The position numbers were made by a program, and so were the translations under genes. Source: Circinella minor (Eukaryota > Mucoromycota > Mucoromycetes > Mucorales > Lichtheimiaceae). Taken from it: a stretch of 10,142 nucleotides of DNA. Below, piece after piece: positions 1 to 8,209 of this stretch; positions within the stretch are counted from its first letter, which is position 1, and every line of letters begins with the position of its first letter. The notes below the pieces were generated by a model. The model saw only the letters and a program-made list of their open reading frames with translations. It was not told the DNA's origin and searched no databases. Location of the stretch: assembly GCA_016758965.1 (NCBI GenBank), contig JAEPRB010000636.1, positions 1-10,142 on the forward strand, in the 5' to 3' direction.

Positions 1-1071
1 TAAATTCTTTTATAGGTCTACGATGGTTAGCAATGACTTTAAACAAATTATTCTCACATATATTAGGATAGGGGATATCATTATTAGGACAAGTTGTTGG
101 GCAGTTAAGATCGGACAGAAGGAACAAACAATGGCAACAAGAGCAAGACACATATTTTCGCAAGCTGTCCGTCAATGCAGAAAATCCAGTGATTCGACGT
201 AAAGTTGAAAGTGAATTAGAAATGGTAATTCCAGATTGTAGATCACCAAGAAGAATTATGCAAAACTCAATGATCATAGATGACAAATGTTCTGAAAGAA
301 AATGGACTTGGAACAACACGAGGAAGATCATGACGAGGACAAAAGGATGATGATAAGCTTGAGCCTCTGGGATAAAGAGAGGAGGAGGATCATGGTACGT
401 GCCTTTTTTCAATATAGCGTTAAAGAGAATAAGTTTAGTATAGTGCTATTCCGTACAATAAAATTATTCTTTCCAAACTACCTTGGTCAGCATTGGTTAT
501 TTCATTTGCGTTGTTGCTACTATCATCGTCACCAAACTCAATGCCTTCAGCATTTATGACATTGTCATCATTCTGTTCATTCCCGACCTCATCTTTTCAG
601 TTGCAAAGACATTGTCCTCGGTAGAAAAAGGGATCTGCCAGTAATTTGAGCCCGTGTCTATTTTATTACCAACAAACAATAAATAATCTACTTTACTCAA
701 CTATTACAACATGTATAAACTGTATCATACCATGAGAGAAAGGATTGGACATATTATTATTATCGACGTCCATATCACCGCCTAAAGACAATCCAGATGT
801 GGACGAAGTTTCCTGCGATATATTAGCCTCAATATTTGCTACGATGGCGTTTACTGGGTATGTAACAAAGAATATTAGTAACAAATTCTTAGAGAATGTT
901 TAGTATATTAAAAAACATACCATTGTGTGGGATTCCGTCCCTAGCAGCTCTTAATGAGCGACTTCGATGATGGTCTTGTACCCTCCTGGTTACCATTTCA
1001 AAACCTGCTGTCGATGCCAAACATTGCTGACAAAAACAGGCGACCAAATCCTCATTGTAATTACGCTCCAT
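1..1071 (-). CDS. Plavaka/Tnp2-like DNA transposase, N-terminal part (four exons, runs off left edge)
   Basis: Likely the N-terminal part of a nuclear transposase of the fungal Plavaka (Tnp2, CACTA-like) group, which cuts and moves its own DNA element. Proposed exons on the minus strand are 1071-921, 853-731, 592-482 and 366-1. Introns are 920-854, 730-593 and 481-367, all phase 1, with donors GTATGT, GTATGA and GTAGTT and AG acceptors; intron 1 has a TACTAAT branch site. The spliced frame gives 250 codons with no stop and is open at the window border. Seen: a CFCxxC motif at residues 12-17 followed by histidines 34-35 (zinc-finger-like), an acidic Asn/Asp-rich linker in exons 2-3, a hydrophobic helix with FLVLFQ (143-148), and a Cys cluster CSCCHC (203-208). 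Each lines up with the transposase at 5174-6974, which carries the recognisable catalytic core. The catalytic domain of this copy lies outside the window. The start ATG at 1071 puts CFCxxC at the same residues in both copies. The exon model is inferred by eye; the family call rests on that similarity. Confidence 0.78.
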
Positions 1072-1150
1072 TAGAAGCAAAAAAAAAAAAAAAGAAACGA
1101 TGAATCTAATGTTCGATCGTTCAACATTGCTCTTTATTATTTTAGCACAT

Positions 1151-1158
1151 TATATATA
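1151..1158 (-). promoter_or_regulatory. TATA-like box of the left transposase gene
   Basis: On the minus strand the sequence GCTATATATAAT lies about 80 nt upstream of the ATG at 1071. It is followed by a pyrimidine-rich leader that ends in a long T run (the A run at about 1079-1093 on the plus strand). The spacing resembles that of the TATA-like box of the second transposase gene. In such AT-rich DNA a TATATATA can occur by chance. Confidence 0.4.
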
Positions 1159-1159
1159 G

Positions 1160-1658
1160 CTCCCGCATTAACTTTTTTACCACATGCATCAATGCTTTAT
1201 ATTCATGCTTATGAACGTGTTGCTCTTTTTTTATTATTTTTATCTATAAATAAATGCAATGTTTCCCAACATATATTTGGGGGTATTCTTATGAGGTTAT
1301 TAGTGATATGCAAACAGTTATCATGTTTTTTTCTCTATGCATACATAATATAACATATATATAAACAAAAAGAGAAAATAAACCAAAACAAAGTAAAATA
1401 AACAAATAAAAATCGCATATGCTTTTCCTTATTAATGTAAGTAAGGCATGATGAGGGGAACTGAACAAAAAAACTTGGGGGCTTATATATAAAAGAATAA
1501 AAATGAGGGGGTACAATCATAACATCTTATGCATTAACTCGCTTTTAATTGGATGTAAACATATTTTTGCTAATATAAAAGAACTTTTTATATGCAATTA
1601 CTGAATTTAGCTGATGCATGTATTGCATCTTCCCCCTTTTTATAAAAAAAAAAAAATT
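1160..1658. other. AT-rich non-coding stretch
   Basis: No credible gene is seen. The short minus-strand frames at about 1289-1520 translate to Phe/Leu/Ile/Tyr-rich sequence produced by A/T runs. They have no motif and no plausible splice partner. The stretch may be the 5' flank of the transposon whose gene starts at 1071. Confidence 0.5.
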
Positions 1659-1706
1659 AACAGCGTAAAGCCACTTTTACGCTGTTCACAAAAAGCGTAA
1701 AAGCTG
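1659..1706. repeat. Hairpin and repeat of the AGCGTAAA motif
   Basis: A perfect 11-bp inverted repeat pairs AACAGCGTAAA at 1659-1669 with TTTACGCTGTT at 1676-1686 around a 6-nt loop. A further direct copy, AGCGTAAAAGCTG, follows at 1694-1706, and then a GC-richer patch (TCGCGCAG). The hairpin stands out from the AT-rich surroundings and follows a 13-base A run. It could be the end of a transposable element, either the terminal or subterminal repeat of the left transposon or an unrelated miniature element. No matching copy is visible elsewhere in the window, so the assignment is open. Confidence 0.55.
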
Positions 1707-2030
1707 ATTTTTCGCGCAGTGTGAGAGCTGGTAATTTCGTTAAAACGCTCCATTGACATACATATAGTCAGAAAAATTTATGACTAGGACAAACAGAAAG
1801 TCTCTATGATGCCAATATGCCTGTATATCATATAGTCGCGCACTAGTCATAATCATCCACAATGCTATCCATGTCAAGTATTCACTATACGTTATATCAT
1901 TAAACCTACTTGACTGGGAACACCTCTATGAGTTTGTAGCAGGTAGAATAACATCTTGAATATGCTTTTGAAGCAAAAAACGTAAAAAAATAATGGGCAG
2001 GTGTTGTATCTCTTTTGTTTTTAATATTTA
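1707..2030. other. Non-coding stretch with a 10-bp inverted repeat
   Basis: No gene is seen. TTATGACTAG at 1778-1787 is inverted as CTAGTCATAA at 1843-1852. The 9-mer CATATAGTC occurs twice in direct orientation, at 1761-1769 and 1829-1837. Base composition is more balanced than in the block that follows, so this may be the remains of an older element. Confidence 0.35.
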
Positions 2031-2970
2031 TATTAGTAGGAGAACTAATCTATAATACTCCAAATAAAATAAAATCAACAGATTTTATTGTATCTATTGA
2101 TAATTTAGGGTTATTTTGGTAACCCTATGATTATTAAAATCAACCCAATCTTATAAATATTCTCTAATATAAATCACAAAAATACCACATTTTCAAATTG
2201 TGGTATATTTTTAGATTTATTATTAAGTACTGATTTTTTTTAAAAAATATAGTAAGATAATTATATCAATTAAATTGATATAAATATTTAACATAATAAT
2301 TTTTAATAATATTTTATTGGATATATCCTTTAATTAGGTTTTCAAAATATCTTAGTTGTTATATCAATTAATTAAGAGAACAATTGATATTTATTTTAAA
2401 TAAAAAATTATCCTAAAATAAAAAAGAATATATAAGATTTAGATCAATAAATCAATATATTTTTAAGTTAATATATAAAATAGATATAATTGATTTAAAT
2501 CCTTATATAAAAGTTATATTATAAATAGATTTATTTAAATTATTGGATCTAAATACCTAATTTATAAAAATTAATAGTTACTACTAATAAATATTTAGAT
2601 AAAGATGGTCATGTGATATATATACTACAAATAAAATTGTGGTATATTTATGTTTTTCTTTAATTTATAATGATAATAAGCATAACTATTAAAAAAGTGG
2701 AACTTTTATTGATCCAAATAATAAAATGATCAATTAAATAATATATAAAATATGGATATAACATTTAAGTATTCAAATCATATAATCACATGATAAATAT
2801 ACCACAAATAAAATTGTGGTATTTTTATTTTTTTCTTTAACCTAAATATTAATAAACATAATTATCAAAAAAGTAGAACTTTTATTGATATTATGATTAT
2901 TAAACATAAATAATAAATTATTTAGATAATATAAATCAACTGATTTTTATATTATCAATTGATAATGATT
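2030..2970. repeat. Extremely AT-rich block with direct repeats and hairpins
   Basis: No coding potential is seen. Internal structure is as follows. (1) A direct repeat of about 105 bp at 2609-2713 and 2786-2889, clearly alike but diverged. (2) A direct repeat of about 35 bp at the two flanks, near 2072-2106 and 2933-2968, both starting AAATCAAC. (3) Three ACCACA/TGTGGT hairpins: 2182-2206, 2622-2645 (one arm mismatch) and 2799-2822 (perfect 9-bp arms). (4) Several palindromes built on ATATCAATT/AATTGATAT, for example around 2264-2286, and ATTATCAATTGATAAT at 2952-2967. The flank repeats suggest a discrete element or stacked miniature elements. Repeat-induced or AT-biased mutational decay, or an organellar insert, are alternatives. 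Confidence 0.55.
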
Positions 2971-3041
2971 AGCCCCCTAGGTTTGTTATATAATATATCA
3001 CCACTAAGACGGGTATCAACTGTTCTTTCTCCTTTGCGTCA

Positions 3042-3235
3042 TGGGTTATCTTCTAGCGATAAAACATTTGATGGACCAGGAGTTGGAGTACGTTGGGAAG
3101 AGTCAAGAGGTTCATTATCACTGTGGCTATTGTTTGTATCTGCATTAGATCGTATATCTGGATCATTAGTATCTATCTCATACTCATATTCCTTGATATT
3201 ATGCTCGTCATATTCTTCTTAATCACTTGCATCCA
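3042..3235 (-). pseudogene. Decayed acidic exon, possibly transposase linker remnant
   Basis: The minus strand shows a plausible intron at 3308-3236 (donor GTATGT, TAACTAAC near its 3' end, acceptor GCGCAG). After it comes a frame that reads VDASD, a TAA stop at 3221-3219, then 59 open codons rich in Asp, Glu and Asn that end in a Ser/Thr/Pro stretch before a TGA at 3041-3039. The acidic composition and the position behind an intron resemble exons 2-3 of the two transposase genes in this window. The stop could have arisen from GAA to TAA. No zinc-finger exon is visible upstream and no catalytic exon downstream, so this is at best a relic. A chance frame is possible. Confidence 0.3.
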
Positions 3236-3308
3236 CTGCGCAAAACATTAAGAATACGTTAGTTAAAAAGTAACTTCTTCCGAAAAATATAAGTTGGGGG
3301 AAACATAC

Positions 3309-4011
3309 TTTAAACTTTTAGTATGATAGAAGGCAAAAAAAAAAGAACGTGAGAATTTGTTAGGTGGATGCAAGTCGTTACACGATCTGGTAAGGGGTAT
3401 ATTTCTTTTTAAAAAGTAATTTTAGGTACTACAACTATAAAAAGTATTTTAAAAATTCAAATTATTGAAAGACGAATAGTAATAAATGAAATTAGAATCT
3501 TTCTGATTTAAAAAATAAATAAATCGGTAAAAACAAAAAGTCATTAGGAAGTAAATCTGTATATATTATAGTCTTTGAACAAAACACTTTTTTTTTGTAG
3601 TGAGGCTGTGTATTGAGGCTAAGAATAGCTTTTTTTTTTCATATTCAAAAAGAATGAATCTATTGACAGCCCGAATTTTTTGGAGACAAAGGGCTAAGAA
3701 TACCAAATACCAAATAGGGAGTATATACAAAGCCAAGAGTAGTAAAAAAAAATTGTTTGCACGACAGTAAAAAAAGAATGATAAGTACAACAGTGTTGAA
3801 ACAGTGTTGAACAAAAAAAAAAGTAAAGGATCGTGTAACAGGTCTAGCATAACGTTAGATTGGGGGTGGTGGATAAAAAAAAAGTATTATTAGAACAAAG
3901 AAGGGAATGAAGATATTGTATATAGTTTACTTTTATATATGATTGTTTACAAATAATAATTTATAACTTTTTTTTATTCAATTATTTTTGATATCTTTAT
4001 TTAAAAAAATA
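3309..4011. other. AT-rich non-coding stretch
   Basis: No gene is recognised. It contains many A and T runs of 8-10 bases. The minus-strand frame at 3566-3850 is Phe/Leu/Lys-rich because of these runs, and I do not regard it as a gene. The part just before 4012 is probably the promoter and leader of the next gene. Confidence 0.5.
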
Positions 4012-4740
4012 ATGTCTTTTACTAAGAAGAATATTAAACAACAAACCATCGAAAATGATGGAATGACTTTGCATACCTTATTGGGTCAATTATACGGTCG
4101 AGAAACAATGTTGTATGTTCTTCTAAATCATTATTGTGTTATAATAGACTTTTATTACCTGTCATTATATTGAATGTTAGTAAATTTTGAATAGTATTAA
4201 GGCATTGTTCGATGTCCTTTCTGATGTGCAGCAACACGAGTTGTCACCTTATTGTGTTGGTGTATTAGAATATTTGAAGAAAGAGCACCAAGAAGGAAAA
4301 TTTTGTGTCGAGTTGAGCACCTTTATTGATGAAAGACTGTAAGCTATCTTCTTTTTTGTAATAGTATAACACACTTACCTCCATTCTAACTGAACTTCAC
4401 CAGTGTTGCTCAACAGAATTTAAAGCAAATCATCGACGATGATCTTCAACGTGAGATCAATGACAAAAAAGAAGACTTGCGTTATAAAAAAGAAATGCAA
4501 CACGCTATAACGGCAGCAAAAAGAAGAGTGTATTCGGAGGAGAAGGAGGAACTTGAGGAGCAGTTGCAGGATTGGTACACAACTGCCAATGAAGCCATGA
4601 TGGAAGCATGTGCTAACGAATACTCGATCGAACATCAAACGATCATTAAGTTGTTGGAGGAAAAGTTGCACAATTGCAAGTGTGAACTGAATATGTGCAA
4701 TGCTAAAGATCTATATCGTGATCTAAGCCAAGAACTATAA
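4012..4740 (+). CDS. Hypothetical 193-residue helical/coiled-coil protein, three exons
   Basis: I do not recognise this protein. Proposed exons are 4012-4112, 4195-4338 and 4404-4740 (582 nt, 193 residues). Intron 1 (4113-4194) has donor GTATGT and acceptor ATAG. Intron 2 (4339-4403) has donor GTAAGC, a CTAAC branch site at 4386-4390 and acceptor CCAG. Both are phase 2, and the frame is open across all joins. The ATG has A at -3. Residues from about 85 to 150 are rich in Glu, Lys, Gln and Asp with few Pro or Gly, as in a long amphipathic or coiled-coil helix. The C-terminal part has a CKCxxNxC cluster (near 173-180). No signal peptide or membrane segment is seen. AATAAA signals at 4745 and 4758 lie right after the TAA. 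It sits about 430 bp upstream of the second transposase on the same strand, so it could be an accessory gene of that element or an unrelated host gene. The two splice joins and the clean frame argue for a real gene. Confidence 0.68.
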
Positions 4741-4744
4741 TAAT

Positions 4745-4763
4745 AATAAATAGTAATAATAAA
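4745..4763 (+). terminator. Polyadenylation signals of the orphan gene
   Basis: Two AATAAA hexamers, at 4745-4750 and 4758-4763, lie within 25 nt of the stop codon at 4738-4740. A third AATAAA follows near 4777. The AT-rich context makes these weak evidence on their own, but the placement suits a 3' end. Confidence 0.4.
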
Positions 4764-4845
4764 ACATATCCATTAATAATAAATCGTTTTTTCATTGTGT
4801 ATATTTTTATAAATTGACATTGACAATTACCTAATAAGGGGAGTT

Positions 4846-4997
4846 GCCAAGAAGGCGTGTTTTTGAAATCAAACTCACATATTTATACTGCCAAGGCGCC
4901 AAGAAGTATATCTGTAATAATAATTGCAAAGCTGTATTAGTTTAGTATTATTAAAGAAATAAAAAAAATGATACTTATTATACCAACGTGCCAAGAA
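4846..4997 (+). repeat. Cluster of GCCAAGAA motifs upstream of transposase
   Basis: GCCAAGAA occurs at 4846-4853, 4898-4905 and 4990-4997, and a related GCCAAGG at 4890-4896, all in the same orientation within 152 bp. GC-containing octamers are rare in this AT-rich spacer. CACTA-type elements are known to carry short subterminal repeats bound by their transposase, so these may be binding sites near the 5' end of the element at 5174-6974. This is an inference. Confidence 0.35.
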
Positions 4998-5083
4998 AAA
5001 GTATTATAATAGTAATGGATGATAAAATAAATATAGAAATAGTAAGAACACTAACAACAATAAAAAGTTATAATAAAATTTAA

Positions 5084-5091
5084 TATAAAAA
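5084..5091 (+). promoter_or_regulatory. TATA box of the second transposase gene
   Basis: TATAAAAA, followed by AGAGAG, lies 90 nt before the ATG at 5174. A pyrimidine-rich leader (about 5115-5170) precedes the start codon. The spacing resembles the TATA-like box of the left transposase gene. Confidence 0.5.
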
Positions 5092-5173
5092 GAGAGTGAT
5101 TAGAGAAAGAAAAAGAACCATTTTCATATTATTTCTATTAAATCTTACTACCCTCACTTTCCATATTCTCACC

Positions 5174-6974
5174 ATGTCAGATATCCTTGATACTCGTTCA
5201 TACCTTTGTTTTTGTCCTTTGTGTCAACAGCGTAACCCAGGAAGAGGTTTTATCGTAAGTGCCAGAACGTATCGTGCACATCAAAATGCTGCCATTATAC
5301 ATGAGGCTATATCAGGTGATCCTTCTGTTGAAAGTACTGGTATGAATAATATATTTTATAATTGGGAAGTTGAGAAATTGTGTATAAAACTAACCACGTG
5401 TGTGTAATGTAGACGATGATGCAAGAATGGATATAGATAATAATTATGGTGATATCAATAATGATAATGTTGCCGATTATGATTATGGTTTTGACGAAGA
5501 TTATAACGACGAAGGTGAATATGCTGATGGTAAGTTGACATTTGTTGCAGGTATCATAATATATAATATTGTGGAAATACGTAAAAAAAATCGAGTAAAT
5601 AATAATAACGAATACCTTCCTAAATATTTGTAGTTGATGGTCTCTTGCCCGAGCAGTTTGATCCACGCGAAGATGAAGAGCATAATGTTGATAGTGATGA
5701 AGAAATTCGTCCCGCAATTGATATTGAGTTCGATGGTACTATTGTTGAGGATAATGAAGGTATGTATATTAAATCAAATGAAAAAAAATGGATGAAATAA
5801 AAAATATATAAAACCAAGTTACTAATTATTACCATTATATATATTATTTATAGCTCAAGAAATCAACATACCTATTAGTAGTCCACTCGATCATCTCCCA
5901 CATCCCTTGATCTATATTTTTGTATTCCTCGTTCTTTTTCAAATCAACCACATATCCGAACGTATAGCAAACACTCTCATCAACTTCATTTCTGTGTTGA
6001 TCGGTGTTTTTGCTGGTGAAGAAGTTCGTCAATGTATTCCACATTCGATCAGTGGTATGAAAAAATGGATTGGCCTTGATTATCTGACCGAGGATCTTCG
6101 AATGTATAGTGCGTGTCCAACTTGCCATGCTATTTATCCATTACCCGGTCCAGAAAGGTGTACAAATCCAAGTAGACGTATGAATGGTACTCTATGTGAT
6201 ACACCGTTATTGAAATCAACATCAACAAGATCAAATAACCGAGGAACGCCATATAAAAAGTATGCATATTACCCATTGGAAGACAGCTTAAAGCGACTTT
6301 TTATGCGCGAAAATTTCGAAGACAAAATTGAACAATGGAAAAGCCGCCATATGGAACCAGGTCTCTTTAATGATGTATACGATGGTATGATGTGGTACGA
6401 TCTCCTTGATCCCAGCACTGGTTTACCTTTCGTAGAAACTCCACGTTCATTAATGCTTACATTGAATATTGATTGGTTCGCTCCATTCAATAGTGGTTAT
6501 TCATGTGGTGCTATATATCTTGTATATAACAATTTACCTCGTGCTGACCGTTTTAAAGTCGAAAGTGTTATCCTTGTTGGTATTATGCCTGGACCAAAAG
6601 AACCAAGTACTTATGAAATAAACTCCTATTTGGAACCTCTTGTGGATTCACTACTTTGCTTGCTCAATGGTATAACCATTCCAACATTCCAAGAACCCAA
6701 TGGTGCAGTTATTCGTGCCGCCTTGCTGAACATCGCCTGTGACATCCCTGCCGCTCGCAAAGTAGGAGGATTCACATCACACAGTAGCACCCGAGCATGT
6801 CACAAATGTACTAGAGAGTTTGTTGTTTTCCCAGGAACGTCTAACCTCGATTATTCAGGAAATGACATTGATCGCGAACACGGATTAAGAACTCGTGAAA
6901 CTAATGCATCAGCAGCAGCACAATGGTTAGAAGCAAGCACTAGTGTTCTTCACGGATCGGATTGGATCAGATAA
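5174..6974 (+). CDS. Plavaka/Tnp2-like DNA transposase, 3'-truncated (four exons, 509 residues)
   Basis: Transposase of the fungal Plavaka/Tnp2 (CACTA-like) group, a nuclear enzyme that moves its own element. Exons are 5174-5339, 5413-5529, 5634-5759 and 5854-6974. Introns of 73, 104 and 94 nt are all phase 1, with GT..AG ends and CTAAC/TACTAAT-type branch sites in introns 1 and 3. Domains in order: zinc-finger-like CFCxxC (12-17) with His36; Asp/Glu/Asn-rich linker (about 56-136); hydrophobic helix with FLVLFQ (161-166); zinc ribbon Cys224, Cys227, Cys239, Cys251; then the RNase H-like core with NIDWF (putative first catalytic Asp343), GIMPGPKEP (379-387), CDIPAARK (putative second catalytic Asp433) and a CHKC pair (452-455). 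Family members usually continue for several hundred more residues, including a leucine-rich LPYFDP-like stretch and the remaining catalytic residue. Here the frame stops at 6974 inside a GGAT-rich repeat, so the protein is probably inactive. Start chosen for A at -3 and the CFCxxC position shared with the left copy. Family recognition is from memory of the core motifs. Confidence 0.85.
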
Positions 6975-7055
6975 CAGGGCTATCCGCATCCGCATCCGCA
7001 AATGCGGATACGGATGCGGATGTGGATGCTGCGGATGCGGATCGGATAGCGGATA
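6954..7055. repeat. GGATGC-type minisatellite with 20-bp hairpin
   Basis: Seen directly: runs of GGATCG/GGATGC units on the plus strand (6954-6973 and 7003-7055), with an inverted block of ATCCGC units at 6981-7000. The left arm 6981-7000 and right arm 7003-7022 form a hairpin with about 18 of 20 bases matched around an AA loop, and GCGGATCGGATAGCGGATA closes the element. It is much richer in G+C than its flanks. It begins at the last codons of the truncated transposase, and no transposase sequence resumes after it. It may be a miniature inverted-repeat element or an expanding minisatellite that came in with the deletion of the transposase 3' half. Confidence 0.75.
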
Positions 7056-7480
7056 ATATCAAGTGAGTAACAAGATGTTAAAGAAGATGGTAAAGTTTTT
7101 TTACTTAATTGTAATTACGATTAAGATAGTAAATGCATCTGTCACCATACAGTTATGCGTTTTCTAAGAAAAAAACAAGTCAAAGATGCAAAATAAGTAG
7201 TAATGACGACTACATGAATAATATGAACACAATAAGTTTGTTTTTATATTGGTCGTCAAGACATTGTGTTTTATTTTATTCCTACAGTTAACTGATAAGC
7301 TAGATAAAAGTCCGCATTGATCAAGGTACAGCATATAAAGTAAACAATATGTTGATGGAAATAATATATAAGTATAAGTTTTATTATAATAAAAAAAATT
7401 ACTAGTAATGAAAAGCATTGATAAAAGTAATAAAAAAAGTAAAGTGGGAAAGGGACATACGAAAGTTCTCTTTTTTAACT
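7056..7480. other. AT-rich non-coding stretch
   Basis: No gene is seen, and I find no continuation of the transposase in any frame. The minus-strand frame at 7164-7418 is Tyr/Phe/Cys-rich, has no motif, and is probably chance. A perfect-looking donor (GTGAGT at 7063) has no evident exon before it. Confidence 0.45.
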
Positions 7481-8031
7481 ACCCTCTATTCTATAGTAAT
7501 ACAATTATTCATGTTCAGCAAAAAGCTTATTTTTCTTAGCACACAACCAGGAACATAAGCATCAGCAATTTTCGATAACCAAGTAAAAACACAACAACAA
7601 TAATAACAATAGTAAGAGCAAAAAACCGCATGATTTTTGATTATCAATAATTCTTTTATTTAATCCCATTATGATGTCTCTTTTTTTCATCAACCAACTA
7701 TCTAACTTACTTACTGTTGTATCCAACACATATTATTCATAAAGATAATTATTTGTCATTTTAATTATTAAAGTACAGCGTATTTTAATTATGCTTTGCT
7801 GACATTTCGTGTACTTCCCTATTTGGACCATGATTTGTAAGAACACAGAAGTCCGTCTTCTATAATGATAACAGATAACAGCTGCGTAGATATACCATAT
7901 CGTCAACCGCTCAAAGTCTAATCTTAATATCATTAATCTTATATTCATAATTCACACGGCCATCACAAATTTAAATCTTATGTATAGCTATATACACATA
8001 CCAATATATATCCCACCGATAATAAGATTCA

Positions 8032-8039
8032 TATAAATA
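8032..8039 (+). promoter_or_regulatory. TATA-like box upstream of gag
   Basis: TATAAATA, followed by GAGATAA, lies 240 nt upstream of the gag ATG. A long pyrimidine-rich leader lies between them. This is a reasonable distance for transcription starting inside a 5' LTR. Confidence 0.4.
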
Positions 8040-8209
8040 GAGATAATATTTTATTTTAATAAACTTTAGTTCAATTATTGTTCTTTTGGGTCTTGTTGAC
8101 TTTTTAACGTCTCTTTATTTTTATTATATTTGATTGATATAACATTTTTTTCAACGAATTCCTCGTTTTTTTATCTAAATCTCTATTCTCATTTTTATTT
8201 ATATTTTAT

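Noticed and set aside
302..559. Plus-strand frame of 85 codons
   Set aside because: It overlaps exon 4, intron 3 and exon 3 of the minus-strand transposase in antisense. Its composition has no recognisable motif.
1289..1520. Two overlapping minus-strand frames with hydrophobic translation
   Set aside because: The Phe/Leu/Ile/Tyr content comes from A/T runs. There is no splice partner or motif.
2959..3222. Plus-strand frame of 87 codons
   Set aside because: It is the antisense shadow of the acidic minus-strand relic. The Ser/Leu-rich translation is what antisense acidic codons give.
3566..3850. Minus-strand frame of 94 codons that looks like a membrane protein
   Set aside because: The hydrophobicity is produced by poly-A runs on the plus strand. 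No codon preference or start context supports it.
5530..5550. Alternative 21-nt intron in the second transposase (GTAAGT to TTGCAG)
   Set aside because: It is too short for splicing. The 104-nt intron ending at 5633 has a branch-like site and keeps the frame through exon 3.
5307..5835. Minus-strand frames across the transposase linker exons and introns
   Set aside because: They lie antisense to well-supported exons and introns and translate to Ile/Ser-rich low-complexity sequence.
8085..8102. TGGGTCTTGTTGAC as a tRNA primer-binding site
   Set aside because: The complement lacks the T-arm features expected of a tRNA 3' end, and no LTR terminus was recognisable just before it.
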